Assembly (NCBI GenBank): GCA_035518635.1
Contig: DATIXI010000046.1
Location: 76,722 to 140,721, forward strand
Length of the DNA stretch: 64,000 bases
Source: AC-32 sp035518635
GTDB lineage: Bacteria; Actinomycetota; Thermoleophilia; Gaiellales; Gaiellaceae
Direction of reading: 5' to 3'
This document shows, piece after piece, positions 8,065 to 15,969 of this stretch; position 1 is the first letter of the stretch, and each line of letters begins with the position of its first letter. The position numbers and the translations under genes are program-made. The notes under the pieces are model-generated. The model was not told where the DNA came from. It saw nothing but the letters and a program-made list of their open reading frames with translations, and ran no database searches.

Positions 8065-8865
8065 CTACTTCTGCTGCTCCAGCGCGTTGATCGCGTTCTG
8101 GAGGTCGGAGATGCTCGGCGCGGTACCCGGCGACACCTCCACGAGCTTCCCGCCCGTCCTGCCGATCAGCACCGTCGGCGTGCCGGACACCTTGTCCTGG
8201 GTTGCCTGCGTGTCGAACGTCTGCTCCTGGCCCAGGACATTGTGCGAGGTGCGGTTGTTCATTGCCTCCTGCACGTTCACCCCGGGGATGCTCGCGTAGG
8301 CGGCGCGGACCAGGTCGTCGGTGAGCCAGCCCGAGTTCTCCGTGCCCTGGTTCGCGTAGAGGAGCTGGGAGAACTGGGCGAGGCGGTTCTGCAGGCCGAC
8401 CGAGAGCGCCGCGCGCCGGCCCCGCTCCGAGTCGGCGCCGATGAACGCGATCGGACGGTAGACGACCTTCACCTTCCCGTTCCGCACGTCGCGGCTGACG
8501 ATCGTCGGCATCACCTCGGTCTCGAACGCGCGGCAGATCGGGCACTGGAGGTCGATGTACTGAACCATCGTCACCGGCGCTTTCGGCGAGCCGAGCACGT
8601 TCCCGTGTTGGGGGATCCCCTTGAACATCGCCAGCACGTCGGACGCGCCCGGGAGCGTGGTCAGCGCGCCGGTCGTCGTCTGCGAGCTCGACGACGAGGA
8701 ATGGCCGACCAGCGCGATCGCCCCGACGGCGATCACCGCTGCCGCCGCGATCGCGCCGACCACGATCGCCAGGACTTTCGGCGACGCCCTTCGCCCGCCG
8801 GTGCTCCGGACGGGCGGCCGTGCCACCGTCTGACGCTGCTTTCGTGCCTTCTTGCCGCTGGTCAT
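8065..8865 (-). CDS. membrane-anchored DsbA-like thioredoxin-fold protein
   Basis: The 266-residue protein has a basic N-terminus, one transmembrane segment at about 30-53, a Ser/Thr linker and a DsbA/BdbD-type thioredoxin domain. The redox motif is CPIC at 108-111 within YIDLQCPIC, followed by a helical insert and the cis-proline region KVSGTPTVLIG. It should act outside the membrane as a thiol oxidase. The ATG overlaps the stop of the BdbC-like gene by 4 nt (ATGA), so the two are translated together and likely form an oxidase/reoxidase pair. Confidence 0.9.
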   Translation of the reverse strand: MTSGKKARKQRQTVARPPVRSTGGRRASPKVLAIVVGAIAAAAVIAVGAIALVGHSSSSSSQTTTGALTTLPGASDVLAMFKGIPQHGNVLGSPKAPVTMVQYIDLQCPICRAFETEVMPTIVSRDVRNGKVKVVYRPIAFIGADSERGRRAALSVGLQNRLAQFSQLLYANQGTENSGWLTDDLVRAAYASIPGVNVQEAMNNRTSHNVLGQEQTFDTQATQDKVSGTPTVLIGRTGGKLVEVSPGTAPSISDLQNAINALEQQK

Positions 8866-9425
8866 TCGCTGGAAACGGTAGCGCTCGGCGCGGGCAGCGC
8901 GCCGAGGAGGAGGAACGCGAAACAGAGCGCGAACCCGGTCAGCGCGAGCGTCGGGATCGTCACGTAGCCGAACTCGTTGATCCACTTCACGGCGCAGCCG
9001 CCGGGCGCCGAGATCAGGCAGGCGCGCGCCTGCTCGACGACGCCGTTCTCCACCAGCAGGTGGTAGACGGAGACGCCGGCGCCCACGAGCGGGAGCGGGA
9101 GAAGGTACCGGCAGACGACGCGGTCGTTGTCGAGCGCAGCCAGCAGCGTGATGATCGTCAGGGGGTACATGCAGATCCGCTGGTACCAGCAGAGCTCGCA
9201 CGGGGGGAAGTTGGCGATCTCCGAGAAGAACAGGCTGCCGCCGGTCGCGATCGACGAGATCGCGAACACGATCCAGAGCTCGTAGCCCTCGACCCACGCG
9301 CGCAGGTGGTCTCCGGGGGCACGCAGGCCCACGAGCCAGGCAATCCCGGTCAGGAGCAGGAGGACGGCCAGTACCTGGCCGATCACCCCCAGCACCGAGA
9401 GGACGACGATGACGTCGTGGGTCAT
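8862..9425 (-). CDS. DsbB/BdbC-type disulfide bond oxidoreductase
   Basis: This 187-residue membrane protein has about five transmembrane helices. It has the first redox pair in PPCELCWYQRICMYP and the second as CLISAPGGC followed by AVKWINEFGYVTIP, the arrangement of Bacillus BdbC and DsbB. Such proteins reoxidise the DsbA partner and pass electrons to quinone. The partner is encoded immediately downstream with an ATGA overlap. Compared with minimal BdbC (about 140 residues), it has an extra N-terminal helix. No promoter is obvious in the 13 bp after the upstream gene. Confidence 0.92.
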   Translation of the reverse strand: MTHDVIVVLSVLGVIGQVLAVLLLLTGIAWLVGLRAPGDHLRAWVEGYELWIVFAISSIATGGSLFFSEIANFPPCELCWYQRICMYPLTIITLLAALDNDRVVCRYLLPLPLVGAGVSVYHLLVENGVVEQARACLISAPGGCAVKWINEFGYVTIPTLALTGFALCFAFLLLGALPAPSATVSSE

Positions 9426-9438
9426 GCGTGCTCCATCG

Positions 9439-9915
9439 CTATGCGGGGCGCAGGAAGACCCGTGCGCCGCGGCCCCGCTCGGCCAGGACTTGTCCGTCGA
9501 GCTCCCGCTCCCGGAGCGCTACCTGCAGCGCCGCGTGGAGCGCGGCCAGGCCGAGCCCGGCGAGCATGCCCGCGAGAACCGCTGCGAGGCTCGTGTTCAG
9601 GCCGAGGGAGATCGCGGTCAGGATCGTGACTCCGATCGTGCTCGGGAAGGCCGCCTCGAGGAGCGAGCGCCAGAGCGGCTCGATCACGGCGTCCGGCGGC
9701 GGCGGGCCCTCTGCTCCGGAGTCGCGGCTCGCTCCACGGTGCCTCCCGCGGGACGCCAGCAGGGCGAGAAGGAAGCCCACGCAACCGAACAGGAACAGGC
9801 CAGTGGCCGGCCCGGCCTCGAGACCGCGCGCCCGCGCGAGCGCCAGCCCGACGACGGCCAGCCCGATCCGCAGCGCGCCGATCAGGAGGGCCTGGGCCCG
9901 CACTTCCACCAGCAC
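9439..9915 (-). CDS. hypothetical integral membrane protein
   Basis: I do not recognise this family. The frame encodes about 158 residues with four hydrophobic stretches (ALLIGALRIGLAVVGLALA; LFLFGCVGFLLALLA; then IGVTILTAISLGL and AAVLAGMLAGLGLAALHAAL) separated by a polar loop rich in Arg, Ser and Pro. The open frame extends to 10014, inside the pnp 3' end, but that upstream portion reads as low-complexity Ala/Gly, so I place the start at GTG 9915 (GTG 9909 is equally possible). It lies between pnp and the disulfide pair on the same strand. Confidence 0.55.
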   Translation of the reverse strand: MLVEVRAQALLIGALRIGLAVVGLALARARGLEAGPATGLFLFGCVGFLLALLASRGRHRGASRDSGAEGPPPPDAVIEPLWRSLLEAAFPSTIGVTILTAISLGLNTSLAAVLAGMLAGLGLAALHAALQVALRERELDGQVLAERGRGARVFLRPA

Positions 9916-9946
9916 GGGCCCACCGCCGGGTACCGCGGGCAATGCC

Positions 9947-12457
9947 TCAGCCGCGGTCCCGGTCGCCTCGCCCGCGTCCTCCACCACGGCCGCGCCGGCC
10001 GCCGCCACCGCCACCGCCTTCGCGGCGGGGCGGCCGCTCCTCGCGCTCGCGGGGCGGCGCGTTCTTCGCGCGCTCGATCAGTTCCTCGGGCTCGACGAGC
10101 GAGCCGTTCTCGTGCTTGGCGACCAGCTTGAGGCCGATCCGGCCGCGCTCCTTGTCGACCTCCTGGACGACGACGTCCAGCACGTCGCCGCGGCCGATCA
10201 CGTCCTCGATGTGGCCGACCCGGCCCGGGCCGACGTTCGAGACGTGGAGCAGGCCGTCGGTGCCCTTCTTCAGCTCGACGAACGCGCCGAACTGCGTCGT
10301 CTTGACGACCTTGCCGGTGTAGGTGTCCCCCACTTCGGGCTCCTTGGTGAGCGCCTCGATCGCGGCGATCGCGGCCTCGGCCTTGGTGCCCTCGGTCGCG
10401 TAGATGAGGATCGTGCCGTCCTCCTCGATGTCGATCTGGACCTCGTAGTCGGACTCGAGCGAGCGGATCGTCTCTCCGCCCTTGCCGATCACGAGCCCGA
10501 TCTGCTCCGGGTTGATCGAGATCGTCGAGATGCGCGGGGCGTGCGCGGCAAGCTGCTCGCGGCTCTCCGGCATGACCTCCGCCATCTTGTCGAGGATGAA
10601 CTCGCGCGCCTGCTTCGCCTGCTCGAGCGCGTTGCGCATGATCTCCTGCGTGACGCCGGTGATCTTGATGTCCATCTGGAGCGCGGTGATGCCGTCCCGC
10701 GATCCGGCGACCTTGAAGTCCATGTCGCCGAGGTGGTCCTCGGCCCCCTGGATGTCGGTCAGGATCACGTAGTCGTCGCCCTCCTTGACGAGGCCCATCG
10801 CGATACCGCCGACGGGCGCCTTGATCGGCACGCCCGCATCCTGGAGCGCGAGCGTCGACCCGCAGACGGAGCCCATCGACGACGAGCCGTTCGACTCGAG
10901 CGTCTCGGAGACGAGGCGGATCGTGTACGGGAACTCGTCGAGCCCCGGGATCATCGGCTCGAGCGCCCGCTGTGCGAGCGCGCCGTGGCCGATGTCACGC
11001 CGCTTCGGGCCCCGCATGAAGCCCGTCTCCCCGACCGAGTAGGGCGGGAAGTTGTAGTGGTGCATGTAGCGGCGCTCCTCCTCGAGCGAGAGGTCGTCGA
11101 TCCGCTGTCCCTCCTTGGCCGTGCCGAGGGTGAGCAGCGTCATGATCTGCGTCTGGCCGCGGGTGAAGAGCGCCGAGCCGTGCGTGCGCGGGCTCACCGA
11201 GACCTCGCACGTTACGGGGCGGATCTCCTCGGCGCCGCGCCCGTCGGGGCGACGCTTGTCGACCGCGATCTTCCGTCTGACGAGATCCTTGTAGATCGTC
11301 TCCGCGGCGCGCTTCAGATAGCTACGCGTCATGGAGTCCTTCACGGCCGGCGTCTCCGGGTCGGCCGGGGAGGGCCCGACCGGGAACGGCAGCTCGGCCT
11401 CTTCCTCGATCCGGCCGAAGAGCACGTTGCGCTTCGCCGACCTGAGCTCCTTCGAGTCCTGCTCGGCGTCGGTCAGCGCACGCAGGTCGTCCTCGAACTG
11501 CAAGACGACGGGTCCTCGGACGGCCTCGAGCCGCTGGCGGTCGAGGATCATCCCGAGACTCGACCGGACCTGGATCTGCCGGCGAATGTCGTCCTCCGTC
11601 GAGTCCATCGAGAGCGGCGGGGCCAGCTCGGCCACGAGCTCCTCGACGACCCCTCCGGCCTCGCGGAGGCCCTCGGCGCCGATGCGCTCCTGGAAGCGGG
11701 CGCCGTGCTCCGCCTCGAGCTGCTCCGTGACCTCCGAATCGAGCCAGCGCTCCTTGCCCGCCTGGCGGCGCAGGTCCTCCTGGGCCTCGCAGATCTTCCT
11801 GATCTCGCCGTGGGCAAGCTCAAATGCCTCGAGGATCGTCGCCTCGGGGATCTCGGCGGCGCCCGCCTCGACCATGGTCAGTGCATCCTGCGTGCCGACG
11901 ACGACCAGGTCGAGCGTGCTCTCGCCGCTTTCGATCGCGGCCAGCGTCGGGTTCGCGACGAGCTCGCCGTCGATCAGGCCGATGCGGACGGCGCCCACCG
12001 GCCCGAGGAAGGGCAGCGGCGAGACCATCAGCGCGGCCGAGGCGCCGTTGATGCAGAGAATGTCGTGCGCGGTGACGAGGTCGGCCGAGAGCGTCGTGCA
12101 GACGACGTGCACCTCGTTGCGGTAGCCCTTCGGCCAGAGCGGCCGGATCGGGCGGTCGATCATGCGGGCCGTCAGGATCGCGCGCTCGGTCGGCCTGCCC
12201 TCGCGCTTGAAGAAGCCGCCCGGGATCTTGCCCGCGGCGTACATCCGCTCCTCGACGTCCACGGTGAGCGGGAAGAAGTCCGCGCCCTCACGCGTCTCCA
12301 TCTTTCCCTGCGCGGTCGCGAGCACCATCGTCTCGCCCGCGCGCACGAGCACGGCGCCGTCGGCCTGCTTGGCCAGCTTGCCCGTCTCGAACGTCAGCTC
12401 CTCGCCGCCGACGGTCACGGAGACCGTCACGGTCCTGGGCTCGGTCGTTACTGCCAT
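9947..12457 (-). CDS. pnp: polyribonucleotide nucleotidyltransferase (PNPase)
   Basis: PNPase degrades RNA 3' to 5' by phosphorolysis and is a core of the RNA degradosome. The 836-residue protein has two RNase PH domains, the second containing the catalytic region GSVCGSTLALQDAGVP and GIAMGLVKEGD, then a KH domain (IGLVIGKGGETIRSL), an S1 domain (GDTYTGKVVKTTQFGAFVEL), and a Gly/Arg-rich tail of about 25 residues. I chose ATG 12457 because GGAGG lies 8 nt upstream; a GTG at 12472 would overlap that ribosome site. It follows rpsO, the classical rpsO-pnp order, and its leader can form alternative hairpins. Confidence 0.98.
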   Translation of the reverse strand: MAVTTEPRTVTVSVTVGGEELTFETGKLAKQADGAVLVRAGETMVLATAQGKMETREGADFFPLTVDVEERMYAAGKIPGGFFKREGRPTERAILTARMIDRPIRPLWPKGYRNEVHVVCTTLSADLVTAHDILCINGASAALMVSPLPFLGPVGAVRIGLIDGELVANPTLAAIESGESTLDLVVVGTQDALTMVEAGAAEIPEATILEAFELAHGEIRKICEAQEDLRRQAGKERWLDSEVTEQLEAEHGARFQERIGAEGLREAGGVVEELVAELAPPLSMDSTEDDIRRQIQVRSSLGMILDRQRLEAVRGPVVLQFEDDLRALTDAEQDSKELRSAKRNVLFGRIEEEAELPFPVGPSPADPETPAVKDSMTRSYLKRAAETIYKDLVRRKIAVDKRRPDGRGAEEIRPVTCEVSVSPRTHGSALFTRGQTQIMTLLTLGTAKEGQRIDDLSLEEERRYMHHYNFPPYSVGETGFMRGPKRRDIGHGALAQRALEPMIPGLDEFPYTIRLVSETLESNGSSSMGSVCGSTLALQDAGVPIKAPVGGIAMGLVKEGDDYVILTDIQGAEDHLGDMDFKVAGSRDGITALQMDIKITGVTQEIMRNALEQAKQAREFILDKMAEVMPESREQLAAHAPRISTISINPEQIGLVIGKGGETIRSLESDYEVQIDIEEDGTILIYATEGTKAEAAIAAIEALTKEPEVGDTYTGKVVKTTQFGAFVELKKGTDGLLHVSNVGPGRVGHIEDVIGRGDVLDVVVQEVDKERGRIGLKLVAKHENGSLVEPEELIERAKNAPPREREERPPRREGGGGGGGRRGRGGGRGRGDRDRG

Positions 12458-12465
12458 TGTTCGTT

Positions 12466-12531
12466 CCTCCACTTCTGAGGAGAGTGGAGGTTTGAGTCAG
12501 CCCCGGCGACGAGGCTCGCTCAAACTTCCAC
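12466..12531 (-). promoter_or_regulatory. pnp leader with two mutually exclusive hairpins
   Basis: In the minus-strand RNA the segment 12531-12519 can pair with 12496-12484 (13 bp, one G-U), a long stem with an extra AGCC/GGCT inner helix. Alternatively, 12490-12483 (CCTCCACT) can pair with 12473-12466 (AGTGGAGG), an 8-bp helix that buries the pnp Shine-Dalgarno. The two helices share bases 12484-12490, so they exclude each other. In E. coli the rpsO-pnp spacer holds an RNase III-cut stem used for PNPase autocontrol; a similar role here is inference. Confidence 0.65.
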
Positions 12532-12563
12532 CCTCCGCGGGTCTGGGTTGTGTCCGGCCGGTC

Positions 12564-12833
12564 CTACCTCCTGAGGCCGAGCTCTTCGATCAGCGTGCGG
12601 TAGCCCTCGAGGTCCCGCTTCTGCAGGTACTGCAGGAACCGCCTGCGGCGGCCCACGAGCTTGAGCAGCCCACGCCGGGAGTGATGGTCCTTGGGGTGGG
12701 TGCGCAGGTGCTCGGTCAGCTCGTTGATGCGCGCAGTCAGGAGCGCGATCTGAACGTGGGTCGATCCGGTGTCGCTCGCGCTGCTTCCGTGCTTGCCGAC
12801 GATCTCCTGCTTCGCTTCCTTGGTGAGGGTCAA
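12564..12833 (-). CDS. rpsO: 30S ribosomal protein S15
   Basis: The 89-residue product has exactly the family length and starts (M)TLTKEAKQEIVGKHG, with the S15 core RINELTEHLRTHPKDHHSRRGLL and the C-terminal RRRRFLQYLQKRD. S15 binds the central domain of 16S rRNA. The start must be TTG 12833, the only in-frame standard start giving the canonical N-terminus; an AAGGAGG lies 4 nt upstream. It is followed after 106 nt by pnp. A structured leader (12855-12906) suggests autogenous control. Confidence 0.97.
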   Translation of the reverse strand: MTLTKEAKQEIVGKHGSSASDTGSTHVQIALLTARINELTEHLRTHPKDHHSRRGLLKLVGRRRRFLQYLQKRDLEGYRTLIEELGLRR

Positions 12834-12854
12834 ACTGCCTCCTTCTACGTGACT

Positions 12855-12906
12855 CCGCAGTCCAAGCGCGCCGCCGGGAAGCGCCGGCGAACGGCCGAGA
12901 CTGCGG
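12855..12906 (-). promoter_or_regulatory. structured rpsO leader
   Basis: An 8-bp perfect inverted repeat (CCGCAGTC 12855-12862, GACTGCGG 12899-12906) encloses a second GC-rich hairpin (CGCCGG/CCGGCG). The element lies between the likely promoter and the rpsO start. S15 represses its own mRNA through structured leaders in several bacteria, so this is a candidate autoregulatory site. Confidence 0.45.
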
Positions 12907-12915
12907 TCCCGGAGA

Positions 12916-12924
12916 AGGGTAGCA
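12916..12924 (-). promoter_or_regulatory. extended -10 (TGCTACCCT) for rpsO-pnp
   Basis: TGnTAnnnT on the minus strand, about 75-80 nt upstream of the rpsO start. It is almost the same as TGCTATCCT in front of rimP-nusA. No clear -35. Confidence 0.45.
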
Positions 12925-13049
12925 GGAGGCGGCCTTCTTCCAGGCACCGGGGCGCATCCGGCGTTCCCCGGTGGCCACCAACCTCCTCCCCACTGCGAGC
13001 GTAAACGGAAAACGCGCACGCGTGGGTGACGCGAGTGAGCCGAAAGCGT

Positions 13050-13055
13050 CACGAT
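13050..13055 (+). promoter_or_regulatory. possible -10 (CACGAT) for the GGT-like gene
   Basis: CACGAT lies 6 nt before ATG 13062, with GTGACG about 18 nt further upstream as a weak -35. It supports the ATG 13062 start through a leaderless transcript. Confidence 0.35.
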
Positions 13056-13061
13056 TCGCCC

Positions 13062-14447
13062 ATGCAGGCAGCCGTCTCAGCAGGGCACCCGGCCACCGTC
13101 GACGCAGGGATCGAGCTCCTCGAGGACGGCGGCTCCGCCGCCGACGCCGCGGTCGGGGCCTCGCTCGCCTCCTGCGTCGCCGAGACCGTCATGACCGGGC
13201 TCCTGGGCGGCGGACACGCGATCTACCTCGACGCGGCAACCGGGCGCGCGCGCAACCTCGACTGCTTCGTCGCGGTCCCGGGGATCGGCGCGCAGCCGCG
13301 GGAGGCGGAGCTGCTCGAGCTCGACGTCGTCTTCGGGAACGCGACGGTCCACTACTCCGTCGGCATCGCCTCCTGCGGGGTGCCCGGAGTCCCGGCCGGT
13401 CTCGCGGCGCTGCACGAGGCGCACGGTCGGCTGCCCTGGGAGCGCGTCGTCGAGCCGGCCATGCGCCTGGCCGGGGACGGCGTCGAGTTCCCTCGCGCCC
13501 ACGCCGCCTGCCTCGCGATGCTCGAGCCGGTGATGACGATGAACGAGGGCGCGCGCATCTACGCGCCGGGCGGAGAGCTCCTCCCGGAAGGCGGGCGGCT
13601 CGAGCAGCCCGGTCTGGTCCGCGCGCTCGAGATCGTGGCCGCCGAGGGCCCGCGCAGCGCCTACGACGGGGAGCTCGCCGATGCGCTGCTCGCGCTGATG
13701 GACGAACGCGGTGGGCTCGTCACCCGCGGCGACCTGCACGCCTACGAGGCCCGGTGGTCGGATCCGCTCGAGGTTCCGTATGCGGGAGCACGGTTCCTCA
13801 CCCGTGGGGGGCTCTCGGATCTCGCGGATCTGCTCCCGCGCCTTCCGCGCCTCCGCGGACTGTCTCCGGCCGCCCGAGCCCTCGCACTCGCGCGGACGCT
13901 CGACGCACCGGACGGCGAAGGCCACACGACCAACCTCACCGTCGTCGACCCCGAGGGCAGCGCCTGCGTCCTGACCACGAGCTTGGGCCTCGGCTCGGGC
14001 GACTTCGTGCCCGGGCTCGACCTCCACCTCAACAGCATGCTCGGCGAGACCGACCTGGTCCGCGGCCCGCTCCGGCCCGGAGACCGGATGGGCAGCATGA
14101 TGGCGCCGAGCGTCGCGCTCGACGGAAGCGGAGTCATGCTCGCGGCCGGTGCGGCCGGTGGGACGCGCCTGCGTAGCGCGATGCTCCAGGTGGTTTCCGG
14201 GATCCTGGACGAGGAGCTCGACGCGGAGGCCGCCGTCGCCAGACCGAGGCTCCACGGCGCGGCGGGCGCGATCGAGCTCGAGCCGGGCCTCGGGGACGAC
14301 GTGGCGCCTGCGCTGGAGGAAGTCGGGTACGAGGTTCGCGCCTGGCCGGAGCGGCACCACTACTTCGGCGGGGTCAGCGTCGTCACACGCGACGGCTGCG
14401 CCGGGGACCCGCGGCGAAGCGGCGCCGCGAGAGCGCTTCCGAGCTAG
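13062..14447 (+). CDS. gamma-glutamyltransferase family protein
   Basis: GGT-family N-terminal-nucleophile hydrolases transfer or hydrolyse gamma-glutamyl groups, for example from glutathione. Residues near 8-30 (GHPATVDAGIELLEDGGSAADAAVGA) are typical. The self-cleavage nucleophile is the first Thr of GHTTNLTVVD, corresponding to HTTHLSVVD. GDRMGSMMAPS and AAGGTRLRSAMLQV also match the small subunit. The 461 residues are shorter than the usual 530-580, and no signal peptide is seen, so the enzyme appears cytoplasmic. GTG 13026 is an alternative start. The stop overlaps the ribF stop by 4 nt, tail to tail. Confidence 0.88.
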   Translation: MQAAVSAGHPATVDAGIELLEDGGSAADAAVGASLASCVAETVMTGLLGGGHAIYLDAATGRARNLDCFVAVPGIGAQPREAELLELDVVFGNATVHYSVGIASCGVPGVPAGLAALHEAHGRLPWERVVEPAMRLAGDGVEFPRAHAACLAMLEPVMTMNEGARIYAPGGELLPEGGRLEQPGLVRALEIVAAEGPRSAYDGELADALLALMDERGGLVTRGDLHAYEARWSDPLEVPYAGARFLTRGGLSDLADLLPRLPRLRGLSPAARALALARTLDAPDGEGHTTNLTVVDPEGSACVLTTSLGLGSGDFVPGLDLHLNSMLGETDLVRGPLRPGDRMGSMMAPSVALDGSGVMLAAGAAGGTRLRSAMLQVVSGILDEELDAEAAVARPRLHGAAGAIELEPGLGDDVAPALEEVGYEVRAWPERHHYFGGVSVVTRDGCAGDPRRSGAARALPS

Positions 14448-15310
14448 AGCGGAGGCTCGGCCGCCCGGGTCTCCTCGACGTCGCGCGCGATCTGTGCGAC
14501 AAGCTCATCCTCGCTCCGGAACTCGGCCTCGTCGCGAAGCCGGCGCCACAGCTGGACGACCAGCCGGCGCCCGTAGAGGTCGCCCTCGAAGTCGAGCAGG
14601 TGCGCCTCGACGCGCTGCTCCACTCCGCCGTAGTGCGGGTTCGTGCCGATCGAGATGGCCGCCCTGTGGCCGTCGGCGGCGCCGGCGTAGATGCCGCGCG
14701 CGGGCACGAGCAGCCGCGGCTCGACGCCCAGGTTCGCGGTCGGGAAGCCGAGCGCCGCGCCCCGCGCGTCACCCTCGACCACCGTCCCCTCGACCTCGGG
14801 GGCCCGCCCGAGGAGCTTCGCCGCGCGCTCGATCTCGCCCCCGCGCAGGAGGTCACGGATCCGGCTGGACGAGGCGCCCTCGACGAGCGGAACCGCGCGC
14901 GCGTCGATCCCGAGGCGGCGCAGCGTCTCGAGATCTCCGGCCCGCTCGCGCCCGAAGCGAAAGTTGGCGCCCGCGACCACGACCTCCGTCCCGGCCGCGA
15001 GAAGGGTCCGCTCGACGAACTCCTCGGGCGCCTGCCGCGAGAACTCGAGGTCGAACTCGACGACGAGGGCCTCGGCGATCCCGGCCTCGCCGATCAGCTC
15101 GAGGCGGCGCTCGAGTGTCGTCAGCAGCGCGACGTCGTGTCCGAAGACGATCCGCGGGTGCGGCTCGAATGTCATCACGGTAGAGAGGAGCCCCGCGGCC
15201 TTCGCTGCCTCGAGCACCGCGCGGTGGCCGAGATGGACGCCGTCGAAAGTGCCGATCGCGACAGCCCGCGGCCGCCGCTCCAGCTCGCCCGCCTGGTATG
15301 CGACCCTCAC
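14444..15310 (-). CDS. ribF: bifunctional riboflavin kinase / FAD synthetase
   Basis: RibF converts riboflavin to FMN and then FAD. The 288-residue protein has the nucleotidyltransferase domain first, with IGTFDGVHLGHRAVL near residues 21-35 and FDLEFSRQAPEEFVE, and the kinase domain second, with GFPTANLGVEP near 190, GIYAG and the DFEGDLYG motif. Length is slightly below the usual 300-315. The GTG start overlaps the truB stop by 4 nt; gene order truB-ribF is conserved in many bacteria. Confidence 0.96.
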   Translation of the reverse strand: MRVAYQAGELERRPRAVAIGTFDGVHLGHRAVLEAAKAAGLLSTVMTFEPHPRIVFGHDVALLTTLERRLELIGEAGIAEALVVEFDLEFSRQAPEEFVERTLLAAGTEVVVAGANFRFGRERAGDLETLRRLGIDARAVPLVEGASSSRIRDLLRGGEIERAAKLLGRAPEVEGTVVEGDARGAALGFPTANLGVEPRLLVPARGIYAGAADGHRAAISIGTNPHYGGVEQRVEAHLLDFEGDLYGRRLVVQLWRRLRDEAEFRSEDELVAQIARDVEETRAAEPPL

Positions 15311-15969
15311 GCCGCCCCGATCCGCGCCAACGCCTCCTCGGGCGCGATCAACCGCTCCGGATCGGCCTCCTCCACCCGGAACGGCCCCACCTCGGTGCGG
15401 CGGAGCGCTGCGCAGTGCCCGCCGAGGACGTCGGCGATCGCCCGTACGTATGTCCCGCTGCCGACGCGCAGGTCGAGCCGGGCGACACCGTCCTCGTACG
15501 AGAGGACGTCCAGCGCCTCCACCCGCGACTGCCGGACCGGCATCTCGACGACCTCGCCGCGGCGGTGCAGGCGATACGCGCGCTCGCCGCCGATCTTCAC
15601 CGCCGAGGCCGCCGGGACCGGCAGCTCCACCTCGCCCCGCAGCGCGGCGATCCGCCGCTCGAGCTCCTCCTCGTCCGGAAGCTCGAGCCGGTCCACGATC
15701 TCGCCCTCCCGGTCGCCCGTGTCCGTGCGCGCGCTCAGGTCGACGTCGGTCACGTACCGCTTGTCGAGCCCGACGAAGGACGGCGCAAGCTTCGTCGCCG
15801 CCCCGGAGAGCACGAGCAGGAGGCCCGTCGCGAACGGGTCCAGGGTTCCCGCGTGGCCCGTGCGGGCGCCTGTCCGTCGCCGCAGCTCGGCGACGATCGC
15901 GAACGACGAGGGGCCCTCTGGCTTGTCGACCAGAAAGAGGCCGCTCGGGCTAAGCGCCCGGGGCGGCAC
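15307..15969 (-). CDS. truB: tRNA pseudouridine(55) synthase
   Basis: TruB makes pseudouridine 55 in the T-loop of most tRNAs. The 220-residue protein has VDKPEGPSSF near 14, the catalytic Asp44 in GHAGTLDPFATGLL, the KRYV box and VRVGSGTYVRA-like LRVGSGTYVRAIA. It is shorter than E. coli TruB because the C-terminal PUA domain is reduced to a few dozen residues, which is common in actinobacterial forms. The GTG start overlaps nrnA by 20 nt and its stop overlaps ribF. Confidence 0.95.
   Translation of the reverse strand: MPPRALSPSGLFLVDKPEGPSSFAIVAELRRRTGARTGHAGTLDPFATGLLLVLSGAATKLAPSFVGLDKRYVTDVDLSARTDTGDREGEIVDRLELPDEEELERRIAALRGEVELPVPAASAVKIGGERAYRLHRRGEVVEMPVRQSRVEALDVLSYEDGVARLDLRVGSGTYVRAIADVLGGHCAALRRTEVGPFRVEEADPERLIAPEEALARIGAA

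Noticed and set aside
8065..9297. A 410-residue start for the DsbA-like protein
   Set aside because: The added N-terminus is a shadow of the BdbC-like gene; ATG 8865 with ATGA overlap and a clear transmembrane anchor is better.
9428..12478. Open frame of about 1000 codons on the plus strand, antisense to pnp
   Set aside because: It mirrors the codon bias of pnp (GC-rich third positions), has repetitive Arg/Leu/Asp/Val composition and no domain. A shadow frame.
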